DNA of 56,753 nt from Entrophospora sp. SA101. Taxonomy: Eukaryota > Glomeromycota > Glomeromycetes > Entrophosporales > Entrophosporaceae. A program made the position numbers and the translations under genes. The stretch covers positions 1-56,753 of the forward strand of contig CAUDNR010003079.1 of NCBI GenBank assembly GCA_958430865.1, written 5' to 3'. Below the pieces are notes generated by a model. It was not told the DNA's origin, searched no databases, and was given only the letters and a program-made list of their open reading frames with translations. The first letter of the stretch is position 1, and every line of letters begins with the position of its first letter. This document shows positions 1 through 10,396 of this stretch, one piece after another.

Positions 1-65
1 TTCATACAAAGTATTAGTATGTTATTTGTCTACTAAATTATTAGATAAAAAATTTATTCAAGTTC

Positions 66-242
66 TTAGCCGGCTAAGCCGTTTATTACCTAATTTGGTA
101 ATTTTATTTCCATAACCAGAAGATAACGCGGAAATCTATTACCAAATTTAGAATTATGTATGCAGATTATTAGCCGGCTTAGCCGGCTAAGTCGGCTAAG
201 GGTTAAACGGCTTAGCCGGCTAAGGTTTTTCTACCGGCTAAC
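66..242. repeat. Cluster of palindromic GCCGGCTAAG motifs
   Basis: The decamer AGCCGGCTAA and close variants (CGGCTTAGCC, GTCGGCTAAG, ACCGGCTAAC) occur at 66-81 and again several times in both orientations from 168 to 242. Between them lies a small hairpin, ATTACC/GGTAAT, near 85-102. Such a dense mix of direct and inverted short repeats is typical of subterminal transposase-binding arrays, but no partner terminus is visible because the window starts here. Confidence 0.6.
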
Positions 243-785
243 ATCACTAGTCACACATACAGAGGAAATTGTTTATGAATTTAAATAAATTTAATAAAAG
301 TCTTGTTTGAGAAATAGATGGCCAAAAAGGTGGAAGAATTTGCTTTTATCGATGGATGCATGAAAATAATGAAATATGGTCAAATATATAGTCTATAATG
401 GGAAAGATTATGATAAAAAATAATACTTGACAGGTGAGTCCCATCTAATAAAAAATAAAATAATAAAAAATCAATAATAAAAGAGCTATATGTTGCCAAA
501 GATTGATTTTCATATAATAAAAAAAATTAAAGGATGCGTGTTTTTACTAATTAATGCTTCGCAGAATTTGAATCGACAATGTTTTTTGAATCAATAAGCT
601 CTTATTATTCATAATTTCATGTAGATATAAAATAATAATTGCTGTGGCACAACTAAGTGGACTAATTAACTCTCTAAAATAATAGTAGCATTACATTTGC
701 GATCAACCACAACATCTTTAATCAGAATCAAAATGAAGATTTTCACTTCAACTGTTATATAAACCTCTGCAAGAAGGCACAAAAA
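243..785. other. AT-rich stretch without a recognised gene
   Basis: No open frame with recognisable protein similarity was found on either strand. Runs of AATAAAA dominate 440-540. It may be further eroded upstream sequence of the helicase remnant that follows, but nothing in it can be aligned by eye. Confidence 0.4.
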
Positions 786-1190
786 TGGTGCACCTCAACA
801 GCAAATTTTGATAATGGAATTTACAGCATGATAACCAAAATGGCTGATCCTCAAAATGTTGAAGTGATCTTTCTACAACCCACGATATCACAAAGGTGAC
901 TGTGCAAAAAGAAACCACTTACTTTGATATTAATGGAAGTCCTGCATCAAGGCAACAATTTCCTCTGCAGAATGCCTTCACTCTTCCCGTGTACAAAACC
1001 CAAGGATTGACATTACCTCAATGCCACTGTAAACATCAATGAAAATATGTTTGCGCCTGGTCAAATATACATAACTATGAGCAGAGTGCCTTCTTGGGAA
1101 TTGCTTGAGATCTTGATTTCGGATTTTCTTGTATATAAACTGATCAATCTGTGATTCAAGATTGAAAAGCATGAACTAGAGAGGTCTTGG
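786..1190 (+). pseudogene. Pif1-like (Helitron-type) helicase C-terminal remnant
   Basis: Translation of the plus strand in changing frames gives the C-terminal blocks of Pif1-family helicases. First comes a segment near 800-870 with NFDNGIYSMITKMADPQ, matching the NG..G.V block. Next (about 885-1020) is ITKVTVQKETTYF, then QQFPLQNAFTLPVYKTQGLT, the highly conserved AFA.TVHKTQGLTLP motif. Last, after a frameshift near 1020, comes MFAPGQIYITMSRVPSW, the FAPGQLYVALSR motif. Frameshifts and stops separate the blocks and no upstream helicase motifs survive here, so this is a dead fragment. Pif1 helicases of this type in fungal repeats usually come from Helitrons, but no Rep domain or Helitron terminus is visible. 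The next transposon begins about 30 bp downstream. Confidence 0.8.
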
Positions 1191-1218
1191 CCAAATTAAA
1201 AGTAGCAAAAGCAATTAA

Positions 1219-4200
1219 TTCGCAATTCGCCAGAAACGGAAAGAAATTACATAATGCAGATCGGGGCAAAATTTCTTGATTTTATAATAAAATAAATTTT
1301 ATCACGTAACTTTATCTCCTGCTGGCACAAAACCTTATTATCAAGTATTACCTTCATGCATAATAAAAAACATTAGTATAATCTATTAATATTTTTGTTG
1401 TTAAAAAACTATGTGCTAATTTTTTACCAATAAAGTATGAATTCAAAACCGGCTCAGGATTATGGGTAAAAAAAATTGCAATATTCGAAGCATTCAACTA
1501 AAAAAAAAATAGAAAATTCACTTGGAAAAACGTAAATAAAGATTTTTATTCATTATTTTGTTGTCTCTTTGCCATTGCCTTCTTATGTTGACTAGAATAC
1601 CTACTAATCCAATTTTCAATTGTTTTCAACTTTGGAATGTCATTTACTTCCAACTCACCTGTTTCCACATTATTTTGGAGTTCTTTGAACATTTCTTTAG
1701 CTGTATATCGTTCACTTTTATTTATGTCACCACTATGGAAAAAAGTTTTCAACAATTCTATCACTTTATCAGACATATGTTTTCCACCACCTTTTTTCCC
1801 GTATTCTTGGTTTTCTTTTAGGGCCCACCCAAGTTGGAAGAAATTCCTAGAAAATTTTAGCAGAAGAAAGTTCAACATTACAAATTTTTTATTGCAAAAG
1901 CTGCTATTGTCTTTCCTGATCAAATTAAAGAAGTCATAATCATCAGTGACGTGAACAATCATCAAGCTTTCAATTACCTGATCTCTTTGCCATCAGATTG
2001 TGTAAGGGATAATTTTATTCTTTTTTTACTTCTTTCTTTGTTATCAGATTCTGTGATGTTACTGATTTCTATCACCCCTTCTATTTTTTTCTTTAGCCTT
2101 GCCTCTAAAAATCAAAAAGTTTATAAGCTAAGTTTTATTATTTCAATGTTTTTACTACCTTCTATTTTATTTTTTGTTTCACTTGTGATATCAGCCTTCA
2201 AAATTTCTGTTAATTCTGATCGATCATCTTTTTCATTATATTCTAGACCTCTTTGTTTCAATTTCTCTTTGATATCAACTTTTTTTAATCTATTTAATCC
2301 TATACCAGAAACTAAAAGATAAGAAATTGCATTAGTTAATAATGCTATTCTTAATTTTAATTCCAAAAGATATCAAAACTATTCTGAAATATTTATAGAA
2401 TTCATTGATAATATTACCTGTCGATGGTATAGGAGTTATCCATTGACATTCAGGTTTGGTGTGTGTAGAAATTAAGGGATTTGGCCTATGTTGTTCACCA
2501 CCCTTCATTGATTTACGAATAATATCAGGAGAGAAATTATTCCATTCTCCAAAATTTGGAAGAGATCTAGCACATACAAAACCAGCCAATTCTCCTTCAA
2601 CAGGCCATTGAAATTCAAACCAGCTTGAGATTCCAGAAATTGTAGGTTTTTTTCTTTCTTTATAACTTCTATCAGGATTAATATTTGCCACTGATGTTCC
2701 TTTAATAACTTTAATAGCTTCTACTATATTTTCACCCTCAGATACATTGTTTCCAAGCCTAACATATCGTTTAATTGCTTGGGAAATCTATGGAAGATAG
2801 AAAAAAAATGTGAGCATTTTTGTTATCATTTATCATCAGCATTTATCATTAACATTATTAACCTGAGCATGATGTGAATCTATTGTTGTTTTAGCCTCTC
2901 CTGCTTCTAAAAAGGTCCAGCTCCGAACCTCCACATCATACCACATATTCCATTTTGCAATTATTGCCATCAATTCGGAACAATGATAATGTGCACCATT
3001 ATCAGATAGAATTCTTACCCACTTTGGTTTTTTTTCAAGGGTGTTGAATACAACTTCAAAACATGAAGCAGTAAACCATGCATCTTGAGCTGCATCTGAG
3101 GACCAGTGGTCAAAGGCATGAATTTCTAAGTCATTGTCAAGTTTGGTGTAAACTAGCATTGAGTGCAGAGTCCATCCAGACTTTCCATAAAAATCAGATT
3201 TTAACTCTCTTGCTGATTTTGGTAAAATTTTCATTTTATAATCAACTACAATAATAGCACCTTCCTCATCAAGATCAAGCAGGTTGGCATTAAATTGGGC
3301 ATTGAGGTATAACTTTCTTGCTTGGTGTGACCAATAGTGTTGAAGTTTATTTCTATTTTTATCGATTCGTTCTATGTCATTTGGCATAAGCTCTTTTAGT
3401 TGGTAAAACATTTCTGATATTTTATTACATTGGTTACATTTTGAGAGGTGAGGCTCAGTACATTCTCCAAAAGCATATGGAAGGCAATGCTCAAGACATT
3501 CAACATGGTAAGTGTGTCCCAAACAATCCACATCAAGTTCTTTCTCATATTCACGTTTTAAATGACGTTGAATAGATTCAAGCTCTGCAATTATTTGATG
3601 CTAATAATATATTGAAATTTTTTAGTATTTCATTTTTAGTTATATCCTCAGAAATATTTACTCACCTGATGTTCTTTTTCATTTATTCTATCTAATATTA
3701 AGATTTTCAAATCATCAAATACACCATATCCATACTCAAAACATGTACCACACAAACCTCCTAGATCTTCTTTATATATATAAGAACCATCATTCAAATT
3801 AGCTAAAAAGCAGTTCTTTTCATTCCATTAGGATATAATTCAAAATATTTTCTCCATAATGTTTCTTTATTATCTTTCAAATACTTAATAGGTTCACCAG
3901 TTTTTTCATTCACTTTATAGGAACTTAAATTTACGATATTTTTGTCAGCAAAAAAATTTAGGAAATTGTTTTTAGACTCTTCTGATATTCTCAACCTTGT
4001 AATTTTTGGCTTTTCAATTACTGCACACCCTGGTCCATTAACCTTAGAGTGAACTCTTGCTTTTGCTATTGTTTTGGAAGAGACCTGTTATCATCAAAAA
4101 TATTATATAAGTGCATGATTTAGTTAATGATAACATTGATGATAATATTGACAATAACATTAATGATAATGTTGATGTAATAAAAGAAGGATTTTATTTC

Positions 4201-6208
4201 ATTTAATGAAATTATTACAGAGCTTAAAAGACAATAATAATTGCAAATAAATTTCAATGGAAAAATAATAAATATTATTTGACAAGATTTATTTTCAATA
4301 AATATCATAAGCAGTATGCAACATTGAACAATATCAATCCTAGTGATGTATTCCAAAATCTTTTTGAAATTTATTAATCATAAAAATACAAAATCTTTAT
4401 TGATTTCTAATTTTCAGGCAATTTTTGGGTTTAAATGGTTGATTGAAATTAATCTATACCATAAGGACAAAATTACACATGAATAATTTTACCAATAATA
4501 TCCTAAAATAACCTATAACACTCCAAACTTTCAGAAAATACAGGTTATTTTAAATGTGAAAATCTAGAATTTTGACCAGGTAAATGTCTTGTTGAAACAT
4601 TTTTAGAAACATCACCATTGGTTCATTAAACATTGATCAATGTCACCCACCAATGATTTTCTCAATACAGCAGAATTATCAAAAATATAAATGTGTTTTG
4701 TAGATAATAATATTATGCTTACCTTGAGTTTTTGTTCAAGCTCTTCATATTCAAAATCACTTGCAATTATGGACAACATTCTTATCTTTCCATCATAACC
4801 TGTTTGGTTTTCTTTTAGTGTTTTTTGAAAGCATTCCCAGAATCGATCACTAGCATCAATGATTTTTTTTGGCTTTGAATTCAATAATCCATCATGATAC
4901 AAGATTTCTAAAGTATTTTGATCTACTAATGGGTCAGAGTTACAAGACCAAAATTCACACTAAATACAGCAAAATTTTGAATTAGTTTGGTTATAATTTG
5001 ATTAATTAACAACAAAACACTTTTACCTCTGATTTGTCTATTGAAAATGGAGTGATTTCTGAACAACCTGTGGCCCTCAACATTGCACGCCATGCTCTAA
5101 GCTCACGAACATCAAACAAATAGTTAATTGGATATAACTTTTTTAATTTTCCATGCAATTCAATAATTGGGCTTTTTTGTTGTTGCCAAGATTGAAAAAA
5201 ATGTTCCCAATCAATATCACTAATTGTTCTTTTTTTCAAATGATAATTAAAAATCTCATTCATTATTTTTTCATTATTCCATGATACAGGTGTACATTTG
5301 GGAACTTTAGTTTCTAACAAAATCTTTTGTGTCATTGGATGTTCTAATCCAAATAATTGAAAACCATTGAATTTTTTGAAAAGATTTGTTTTTTTCCAAA
5401 CCTCCAATGGAGTAGAACCAAGGAAGACTTTTGGTTCAATATCCTTTTGATATATTACAATCTTACACTGTTGAGATTCAACTGTTTGAATGAATATTGC
5501 ACGTTTTTTTTTAACCTCACCTGTAATGGAGGCTGTATAACCAACTCTGGCTCCTATATCATGTACTTCTTCTCCAATGCCTATGTTAGTAACATAAACT
5601 AACAACTTATCAACCTTTATAGCAAATGGCCTAAAATCTATATCATTCAATGAATTCTTTAGAAATTCATCATTTTCCCAACCTATTACTAAGGGTCCAG
5701 AAAAGTTTGTGCTTGAATTAGGAAAAATTTTTCTATACAAACTTGTTATTGCTTTAGTTGGTGATGTTTCAATATTGCTAATTTCATTCTCAGATCGACA
5801 TCTATAACCTGGTAATATTTCACCATTTTCATCTCTTTCAGTTATTTGTAGATAAAATTTTCTGTTATTTTGTTCTATATATGTCTCCCAGCCTACACGT
5901 TTTGGATAAAGTAAAGCACCAATTTTTGGGTCACTGTCATTTTTTACATTCCACCATTCTTTTGAATTTATTCCATAATGCAAATGAGATGCAATATGAC
6001 CTATAGAAACAAGATTCACAATCAAGTTTGGTCGTTTTGACATTTGAATGAAAATAATGAGAAAATAATTATTTTTTTGTCACGAAAAATTATTAAATGG
6101 GAAAACCGGCCAAAAATTATTGTTATTAATAAATTTTATTAAGTTATTAACCCCGCATTTTACTATTAAAATGTATGTCGATCCTTTCCGTTTATCACGA
6201 ATTGCGAA
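1219..6208 (-). mobile_element. Near-complete TIR DNA transposon with TTAA flanks
   Basis: The two ends form an inverted repeat. The left end (1219-1243) and the reverse complement of the right end (6208-6184) share TTCGCAATTCG, then A, then AAACGGAAAG, with 22 of 25 positions identical. Both ends abut TTAA (1215-1218 and 6209-6212), embedded in the palindrome AATTAATT, so the exact target duplication (TA, TTAA or ATTAAT) is ambiguous. The 4,990-bp interior carries one gene, read right to left, with about 165 bp between its start codon and the right end. TTAA targets are known for piggyBac and Kolobok elements, but the protein resembles neither as far as I can tell. The superfamily is left open. 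Confidence 0.85.
1546..6043 (-). CDS. Eight-exon DDE-like transposase, one frameshift
   Basis: Exons (minus): 5027-6043, 4723-4959, 3666-4084, 2863-3600, 2418-2787, 2159-2344, 1978-2104, 1546-1846. All have GT-AG borders and compatible phases, giving about 1,131 aa. Exon 1 contains FY-rich-like pieces (YRCRSENEIS...SPTKAI...SGPLVIGW and TPLEVWKK...FQLFGLEHP). Exon 4 has a Cys/His cluster (CLGH, HCLPYAFGEC, H..KCNQC) and then a likely RNase-H-type triad: D678 (IIVVDYKMK), D758 (ILSDNGAHYH) and E790 or E793 (FLEAGEAKTT), a spacing of D-79-D-31/34-E. Exon 6 has a SAP-like motif (VDIKEKLKQRGLEYNEKDDR). Exon 8 ends in a conserved helical block (RYTAKEM...TIENWISRY). The only lesion seen is in exon 3, where an A run (plus strand 3805-3809) is one base short. 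This is either true inactivation or a homopolymer sequencing error. Proteins of this kind are abundant in Rhizophagus; the transposase role is inferred. Confidence 0.8.
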
Positions 6209-6432
6209 TTAATTAATATCTAACATATATATATTACATAAATATAATAAAGTTTCACAAAAAATTTCACAAGTGTTTTTAATGTTTTCGTGTAACATGT
6301 CAAAAATGTATTTCTCTATGGCAAACAAAAGCCTTTTCTCAGTATTAAGCAAACATTTACATATCAAAAAAAGTGTACTTGAAGATGAAGAGGGTATCAG
6401 TAATGTTTTAGATCTTTCATAGTTTCGAAAAG

Positions 6433-6612
6433 ATGGCATTGTTTAAGAAGTTCGTCACCTGGAACATGAAAAGAAATGATTACACTTGGAAAAGATTTAG
6501 CGATATTTGGGGAGTGTATGGTGAATTTTCCTTGGAATTGCTTAACGTTGTTTTTTTAACAATCAATCTCGAATTTCGTTTCTTCAGGGCCAGACAGAAT
6601 TGGACTATTTGA
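6433..6612 (+). CDS. Small ORF, 59 aa, unknown
   Basis: An ATG-to-stop frame between the two transposons encodes a basic, aromatic-rich peptide beginning MALFKKFVTWNMKRNDYTWK and ending RARQNWTI. There are no signal peptide, membrane segment or motifs I recognise. Its composition (six Trp/Tyr in the first 30 residues) is less random-looking than neighbouring frames, so it may be an exon of a small gene or a relic. An antisense frame of 76 aa overlaps 6209-6439 and looks like noise. Confidence 0.2.
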   Translation: MALFKKFVTWNMKRNDYTWKRFSDIWGVYGEFSLELLNVVFLTINLEFRFFRARQNWTI

Positions 6613-6997
6613 GAATAAAAACATCTGTGCATGTTAGAGGTGTTTTGGGTTAGCAAAGGATTGTTTACTTCTACTATGAAGATTTATTCATTTTTGAATT
6701 TGTAACTAATTTCTAGAACCTTTCAGGATTAGAAGCATCGTCAAAATCAAACTATTTCTATTGATGTAAATTTTGTGGCTAGGAAATGCAGATATTATAT
6801 TTTACAAATGGATGTCTGAAGGAATACATAGTGTCAATGCATGAGGAGATGCTGTAAACCTGATTTAGAGAATGAAATGGAATCAGGTAATGAGATATAT
6901 GTGTGAATATCTCAATATTTAGTATGAAGTTTAATGAAGACATGCAATTTTAATGACAAGCAATCTTCTACAAAAATGAAATTTTTTTTGAAAGATA
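6613..6997. other. AT-rich stretch, nothing recognised
   Basis: Both strands are interrupted by frequent stops and no transposon end or RNA gene can be seen before the TA target site at 6996-6997. Confidence 0.4.
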
Positions 6998-7922
6998 CAG
7001 TCAAAGCTTGTTATAGTGGAAATTTGGTTTCAGGCATTTTTGTCCACTATAATGAATTTCCACTATAAAGGAAAATCTCTTTATAGTGACTTATTATAGA
7101 CAAATTTGAAGTCCCATATAACGAGATTAATTTTTTTTTTATTAGGAACACAAATAAATTCATGCATAACATATATATGTAGTAAAATAGATAAATTATT
7201 ATTAAATAAAACTGTCTAGTGTAAGTTGTTTTGCATTATCCTGAATATGTTTATGAATTTTTGATTTTAAACCATTAATCATTTTTAATTCTCGATAGCT
7301 AATTGTAAAATTATCTGGTGGATTTTTTAAATATTGAATCACTTTTTCTAAATTATTTAATGCCTCTTTATCAGAAATAATCATCATTTCCACTTCTTCC
7401 ACTTCATCTGAATCGTCAACCTCAGGATTTGACTCAACTGCTCTAATAACTTCTTCATCTGTTAGTACTTGCATTGATGCTTTATCATCAATGCAAATAA
7501 AACATTCTGCAGTGATTGGATCTTTCAGGTTTAATGCATCAATTGAATTTTGTAGTTCAGAAATTTCAATCGAAGAAATTTGATTTAAATTTATTGCTTC
7601 TCAGTTTGTAAAAAAAATTAATCAAGTGTTGCTGCCATTAAAAAAAGAATAACGCACTAACTAATTTGTTAATATCAATTTTGTAAAATTAATAAAAGCA
7701 CTATTTAGAGATTAAACATTAATGTAAAAGATTGCTGTAAATCACATGATTTCCACTATAACGAACATAATTCTCTATATCAAATTTTTTAAAAGTCCAC
7801 TATATACAATAAAGAGATTTTATTAAGAAGTCCACTATAGTGAACAAATTTTATTATAAAGCGGATTGGGAAAATTTAAAAAGTCCACTATAGACAAAAT
7901 CCACTATAACGAGCTTTGACTG
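6998..7922 (-). mobile_element. Internally deleted pogo/Tigger-like element
   Basis: The ends are inverted copies. The left end reads CAGTCAAAGCTTGTTATAGT. The right end, reverse-complemented, reads CAGTCAAAGCTCGTTATAGT. Each is flanked by TA (6996-6997 and 7923-7924), as expected for the Tc1/mariner superfamily; CAGT...GTTATA ends are typical of the pogo/Tigger branch. The motif TCCACTATA or its complement recurs about ten times within the outer 120-180 bp at both ends, probably as subterminal transposase-binding repeats. At 925 bp it is far shorter than an autonomous element. It keeps only the 3' end of a transposase gene, so it must be moved in trans, if it moves at all. Confidence 0.85.
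7202..7606 (-). pseudogene. Tigger-type transposase C-terminal fragment
   Basis: An open frame of about 134 codons runs leftward from just after a stop near 7608. It reads INLNQISSIEISELQNSID, then CIDDKASMQVLTDEEVIRAV, an acidic stretch, then ALNNLEKVIQYL, and ends KQLTLDSFI. The LTDEEII..V block, acidic linker, helix and final KQ.TI.DFF tail are the usual end of pogo/Tigger transposases. The DDE catalytic core and the N-terminal CENP-B-like DNA-binding region are absent, removed by the internal deletion. It is not functional alone. Confidence 0.75.
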
Positions 7923-7924
7923 TA

Positions 7925-8145
7925 CTATATGATTGAGTTGATTTAGGAAAATTGTATTGAAGAAAAAATGCAATTGTATCTCTTAAAGTCAATAAGTCCA
8001 TTGTTGAACATGGAATTTAACAAACTTGAAAGATGTTGATTATCTTTTCGATCAATCTTGCATGTTCTATTGATTGTTAGTTATCTTTCTTGATCTCACA
8101 ATTGTTCTTACATGATTCATCTTAGCTATTTTTATCTTACATTCT
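7925..8145. repeat. Left flank of block copy 1, degenerate minisatellite
   Basis: The last 100 bp carry degraded units of the motif CTTACATGATCCAT (8107-8118; the next at 8152-8163 is already inside the block) and CTATTTTTATCTTA. The same motif family flanks copy 2 at 34049-34146. No gene is seen. Confidence 0.55.
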
Positions 8146-8952
8146 TACATTCTTACATGATCCATGTATGGTTATCTTTCCTAACTATTTCTACCTTACT
8201 TTCTTACATGATCGAGATGTTTTATTTATTATCAATCAATAATCGATTAGATTACGTAAAAGTGTTTAAAATTTATAATAATTAAAATTAACCAATCAAA
8301 TTCACATCAGTAATAACCCAATCTAATCTTGATACTAATAATGATAATGTGTACTATTTTTACTGGTTTCGTTTACATCAAGTCGTTAGTTGGAACAAAT
8401 AACTAAAAGGAAGCACAGTTGATGGATATCATACAAACTGTAGGGAGATTTACATTAATTCAATCAACCAAGTTTCTTTTGTTAATAATAATGACTGACA
8501 ATGATGATAACAATGATGAATAATGATGACGATGACAATGCCAAGAAGAATAATGGTAGTATTGGTGGCCACGAGCAACTATCATAAACCCATCCTTTAT
8601 TCGTATGTACTGGCACGTACATTAGCAACACCACAAAAATTATGATAAACTGGGATATGAGAACATTGGTCTAATGAAAAAGACCTAAAAAAATTTCATT
8701 TACAATTAAATTAGTATACAAGCTATACTAGATACATGAATATATAAATGGTTTGTTTATTAGATTCTGATGCATTAAGGATAACCTAAAGAGGACTACC
8801 ATTTCAACGGTTGGCAAAATGGTACCAGATGGGAATGATTTTTTGTATTCGGAAGCCTGGAATTAGAATTACATATCCGGTTATAAAATCGTCGTCATTG
8901 CCATCATCATCAAACAATAACAAAAAAGGAAAAACGTTAACAAAAATTGGGC

Positions 8953-9140
8953 AGCACTAAAAAACTTGAGGATGCATTCGTTGAATCAAGCAGTTTTTCC
9001 AAAAAAGATCCTTGGCGTCACCAGGAAATGAAAGAAAGACTGTTAAGAGAGGAAAGTCTTTTGAAAAACTTGTTGAAAAATTGTCTGAAATGTGCAAGAA
9101 CAAGATGAAGTGGAAAGATATTGCACAAAAATTCTGTTAA
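8953..9140 (+). pseudogene. Coding-like scrap, frameshifted
   Basis: Two overlapping frames look protein-like. One reads STKKLEDAFVESSSF and DPWRHQEMKERLLREES. The other, further right, reads FEKLVEKLSEMCKNKMKWKD followed by IAQKFC. The W..IA..F pattern hints at a Myb/SANT-like helix of transposon origin, but no full domain is present. An identical copy lies at 34936-35123. Confidence 0.25.
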
Positions 9141-9153
9141 ATATATATATATA

Positions 9154-9748
9154 TATTTTTTGAATGTATCTACATTTATACCATCTCTACTACCACGATA
9201 TAAAAGTTTAAACCCATATTTGTCATCTCTTAATAAAGTATATGGCGTGTTTTTTTTTATCAATCTAACTAGCAAAAGGTAAAGTAAGCTTTTAATTGAT
9301 TGCTATCTATCAGGAACCAATAATAACATAATATTTATTTGAGAAAAAAGTTTTTGGCATGGCATAATTCATATGCGCTAATTTTTTTAAACCTCAAAAT
9401 CCAGTACAGTATGATCATAATGTTATGAATACTTTATACTAGCAAAAACACATTTGGTTTTGAGGTAGGGTCATTGGTTTGAATAGTAAAATAGTTTTTT
9501 TAATGGAGCAAATAAATTTTTTGGGGGTTAATTATCATTCTATTGACCAGTTTACACATCATGTTTAACGTGTTTAACGTCGAGACACAATAAAATATAA
9601 AGTTTGGAAAAAGGATCCAAAAAACCAACTCGACTGATATGTTTATGATATCCTGAAATCGAATTAAAAGAATAATATCTTCTAGTGTATTTTTTAGCTC
9701 TTTATAATCAAATTTGCTCCACTCTGAAATATATTTTTTTTCTCTCAA
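9154..9748 (-). pseudogene. Decayed BTB-BACK-TLDc gene (copy 1)
   Basis: Two pieces of the same protein family lie in order on the minus strand. At about 9645-9740 is a BACK-domain piece (ISEWSKFDYKELKNTLEDII then LLIRFQDI), matching NFVDLGNTLKDFLPLIRF in the intact gene at 29945. At 9154-9275 is the start of a TLDc domain (YTLLRDDKYGFKLLYRGSRD then GINVDTFKK), matching FREVKYKFKLLYCSRDGLNA there. The BTB domain and most of TLDc are gone, and the TLDc piece runs into a TA-repeat. It is a dead relative of the BTB genes just outside the block. Confidence 0.7.
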
Positions 9749-10000
9749 ATTTTTAATTTGACAGGACAGAGGAGTAGGAATTATTATTTACGCAGCAAGT
9801 TCTGTTATTTCATAGACGTGTCAATTGATAATTATTAATAAAGTGCACAAAGAGGAGGAGGAAATAAAATTATATATAATGGACATGTAAGAAGAAGATT
9901 TATTTTTTCAAATTCAAAAGTGACTTATTTTGTACCCTAACTCTTTCTTGGCGGAAATAGATTAATGAATTTTTCGTCAGTTTCACATTTAATGGAACAT

Positions 10001-10141
10001 TTATGGAGGAACTGGACATGGAAACAACGACGAACGTCCAAAACCTTTGGCATTTCTTTCATCATCTTCAAATATTATTTCACAAATACCATCACCATAG
10101 ACATGGTATTTTAAGCAAGACTTTATTAAATTAATTTCCAT
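10001..10141 (-). CDS. Small ORF, 46 aa, unknown
   Basis: An ATG-to-stop frame begins MEINLIKSCLKYHVYGDGIC, continues EIIFEDDERNAKGFGRSS and ends LFPCPVPP. It has three cysteines and a charged centre but no hydrophobic signal. It may be an exon of a decayed gene, because another coding-like minus frame lies at 10213-10407 (ending FFRVAEFCISKNLDAD). No family is recognised. The same ORF is present at 35976-36116. Confidence 0.22.
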   Translation of the reverse strand: MEINLIKSCLKYHVYGDGICEIIFEDDERNAKGFGRSSLFPCPVPP

Positions 10142-10396
10142 ATCTTAATTTGCCTAATTAATGTTTCGGGGCTAAGAACAAAAAATCCGAAGCAACAATT
10201 TAAATTCTAAACCTAATCTGCATCCAGATTCTTGGAAATACAAAACTCTGCAACCCTAAAAAATAAGTCAATAACATTAGGAGAAAAAGAATTGGCATAG
10301 TGTACATCTTCAACCGGTACTTCTGTATCTGGAATTGACTTACTTTCCAAATGCGTGGGATTACTACTACTTATAAAACAGTAATAAGAGAAAAAA

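Noticed and set aside
1558..2322. Plus-strand frames of 87-123 codons over the transposon
   Set aside because: They are antisense to exons 6-8 of the transposase, whose splice sites and conserved motifs are on the minus strand.
2332..2420. A second frameshift between transposase exons 5 and 6
   Set aside because: At first the SAP-like frame seemed out of phase, but the acceptor at 2345-2346 joins exon 5 to exon 6 in frame, so no lesion is needed.
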